A DNA stretch of 64,000 bases. Origin: Plasmodium malariae. Lineage: Eukaryota > Apicomplexa > Aconoidasida > Haemosporida > Plasmodiidae. Positions 62,891 through 64,000 of the stretch are shown piece after piece (the stretch's first letter is position 1; each line of letters opens with the position of its first letter). A model generated the notes under the pieces. It was given only the letters and a program-made list of their open reading frames with translations. It ran no database searches and was not told the DNA's origin. Made by a program: the position numbers and the translations under genes. Location of the stretch: NCBI RefSeq assembly GCF_900090045.1, contig NC_041775.1:1277501-1341500 (forward strand), in the 5' to 3' direction.

Positions 62891-64000
62891 TATTATATTT
62901 ATTGTACTTATATATTTTTTATTTAAATATAATATATTATTTTAAATTTCATTTTATATTCTTTGTTGTTAATTTACTGATTTATTAGTTGAAAAAATAT
63001 TATTTTCTTAAATGAAAAATAAAACAAAAGTTTATTTAGAATTATTATAGTTACATTTTATGGTTATAATAATTTTATAATTGTCACATGGTTTAAATCT
63101 CATATGTAGCAGAAATAATGGAATAGATCATTTCAGTTTTTGCTATAAGTATTGTTAAAAAAAAGAAATTTCATTTATTTTTATTCATTTATTCTTATGA
63201 ATCTGTAAAATTATTTATCTTACAAAATATATTTGTAGAATACTAAACAAAAACTATTATATTAGCTCTAAAATTGTCAGTAAAGATGTTACTACCTAAT
63301 ATATTTTGTTATATGATATTGTTATACTTCCTTATTGCTAATATGTATACAATAACCTATATATTAATGCCTTAAATAAATTTATATTATTTAGAATTTT
63401 TTATATTAGGGTAATTGTATACAACATTTATTCATTTATTTTACTGTTTCCTTTTTTTTTATTTTTAAAATATATTAATACTTATTCAAATATACATATG
63501 TGTATAAAAAATAAAAGCTTTAGGAGAACTAATATAAAAAATCTATAGTTACAAATAATAGTACAAATTGGATATAATTAAGAATTAAATTTTTTAGAAA
63601 TATAACTGAAAATAAAAAATAAGTTTTTATTTACTTATAAAATATATATGATTTATCATAGATTGAATAGTACGTTATAAATTGAACTTCCTAAATGTAT
63701 TGTAAACGATAACCTAAAATTCCTGTTTATATGCCAACTAAAATCGTGTTATATTTAACAAAAAAAGCATGTGCAAGTTTTTATTTTCTTCATTAATTAT
63801 TACAATTATTGTATAGTAATAGTAATTAACATTTTATAAAATGAATAACACTTTTTTTCACCTTGTGATATATTAGGAATTATCATTGATAATATGAAAA
63901 CATCATTAAAATTAAAAATTATTATGCTAATACACAAAATAATGCAATTAATCTATATTATATACGTTTTATTCTGTAAATTAAATTAGTATTTAAAATT
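62891..64000. other. AT-rich sequence to the window end
   Basis: No supported gene and no telomere-type repeat. No gene is visibly cut by the window edge. Confidence 0.6.

Noticed and set aside
1..64000. A non-eukaryotic defence, mobile or CRISPR system
   Set aside because: No ribosome-binding sites, operons, spacer arrays, terminal inverted repeats or recombinase motifs. Spliced genes and family signatures point to Plasmodium.

Overview
This is a stretch of nuclear DNA from a malaria parasite (Plasmodium). It is extremely AT-rich (roughly four fifths A+T by eye), has almost no housekeeping-type coding sequence, and carries scattered small two-exon genes. Each of these has a hydrophobic 29-codon first exon, a 100-150 base phase-0 intron with GT..AG ends, and a second exon with an RxLx(K/E/D) export-type motif, a lysine-rich middle and two C-terminal membrane segments. 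Two of the families look like fam-l and fam-m, the exported-protein families known from Plasmodium malariae subtelomeres, so a P. malariae-type subtelomere is the best guess. That call rests on recognition of the protein families, not on a database search. No tRNA, rRNA, telomere repeat, CRISPR or transposon was seen.

Layout. Left part (1-19 kb), mostly minus strand: a broken exported-protein gene (2.4-3.3 kb), an intact fam-m gene (6.5-7.3 kb), a decayed STP1/SURFIN-type gene tail (8.85-10.6 kb), a plus-strand signal-peptide gene that ends in a double stop (12.7-13.7 kb), and a second, longer STP1/SURFIN-type pseudogene (16.85-19.1 kb). A silent stretch follows (19.1-24.3 kb). Right part (24-64 kb), almost all plus strand: fam-l pseudogene (24.3 kb), intact exported protein (28.3 kb), fam-l pseudogene (31.3 kb), multi-exon variant-antigen-like pseudogene (34 kb), intact fam-l (38.9 kb), intact exported protein (43.1 kb), a fam-l/m-like pseudogene with an unusual C-terminus (48.7 kb), a minus-strand relic (51.1-51.9 kb), a very decayed relic (54.6 kb), an exported-protein pseudogene (57.5 kb) and an intact fam-l gene (61.4 kb). 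Five genes appear intact.

How they fit together. The intact genes would encode small membrane proteins that enter the secretory pathway and are probably exported into the infected red cell. Their functions are unknown. The STP1/SURFIN-type genes, now dead, belong to a variant surface antigen family.

The two most useful observations are structural. First, in nearly every gene or pseudogene of this kind the arginine of the export motif is codon 23 of exon 2, usually residue 52 of the protein, whichever family it belongs to. This includes the otherwise unrelated 12.7 kb gene. Second, a block of about 65-70 bases recurs about 410-480 bases downstream of the stop codon of at least seven genes or pseudogenes from three families and in both orientations. 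It looks like a shared 3' flanking element or the edge of the duplicated unit.
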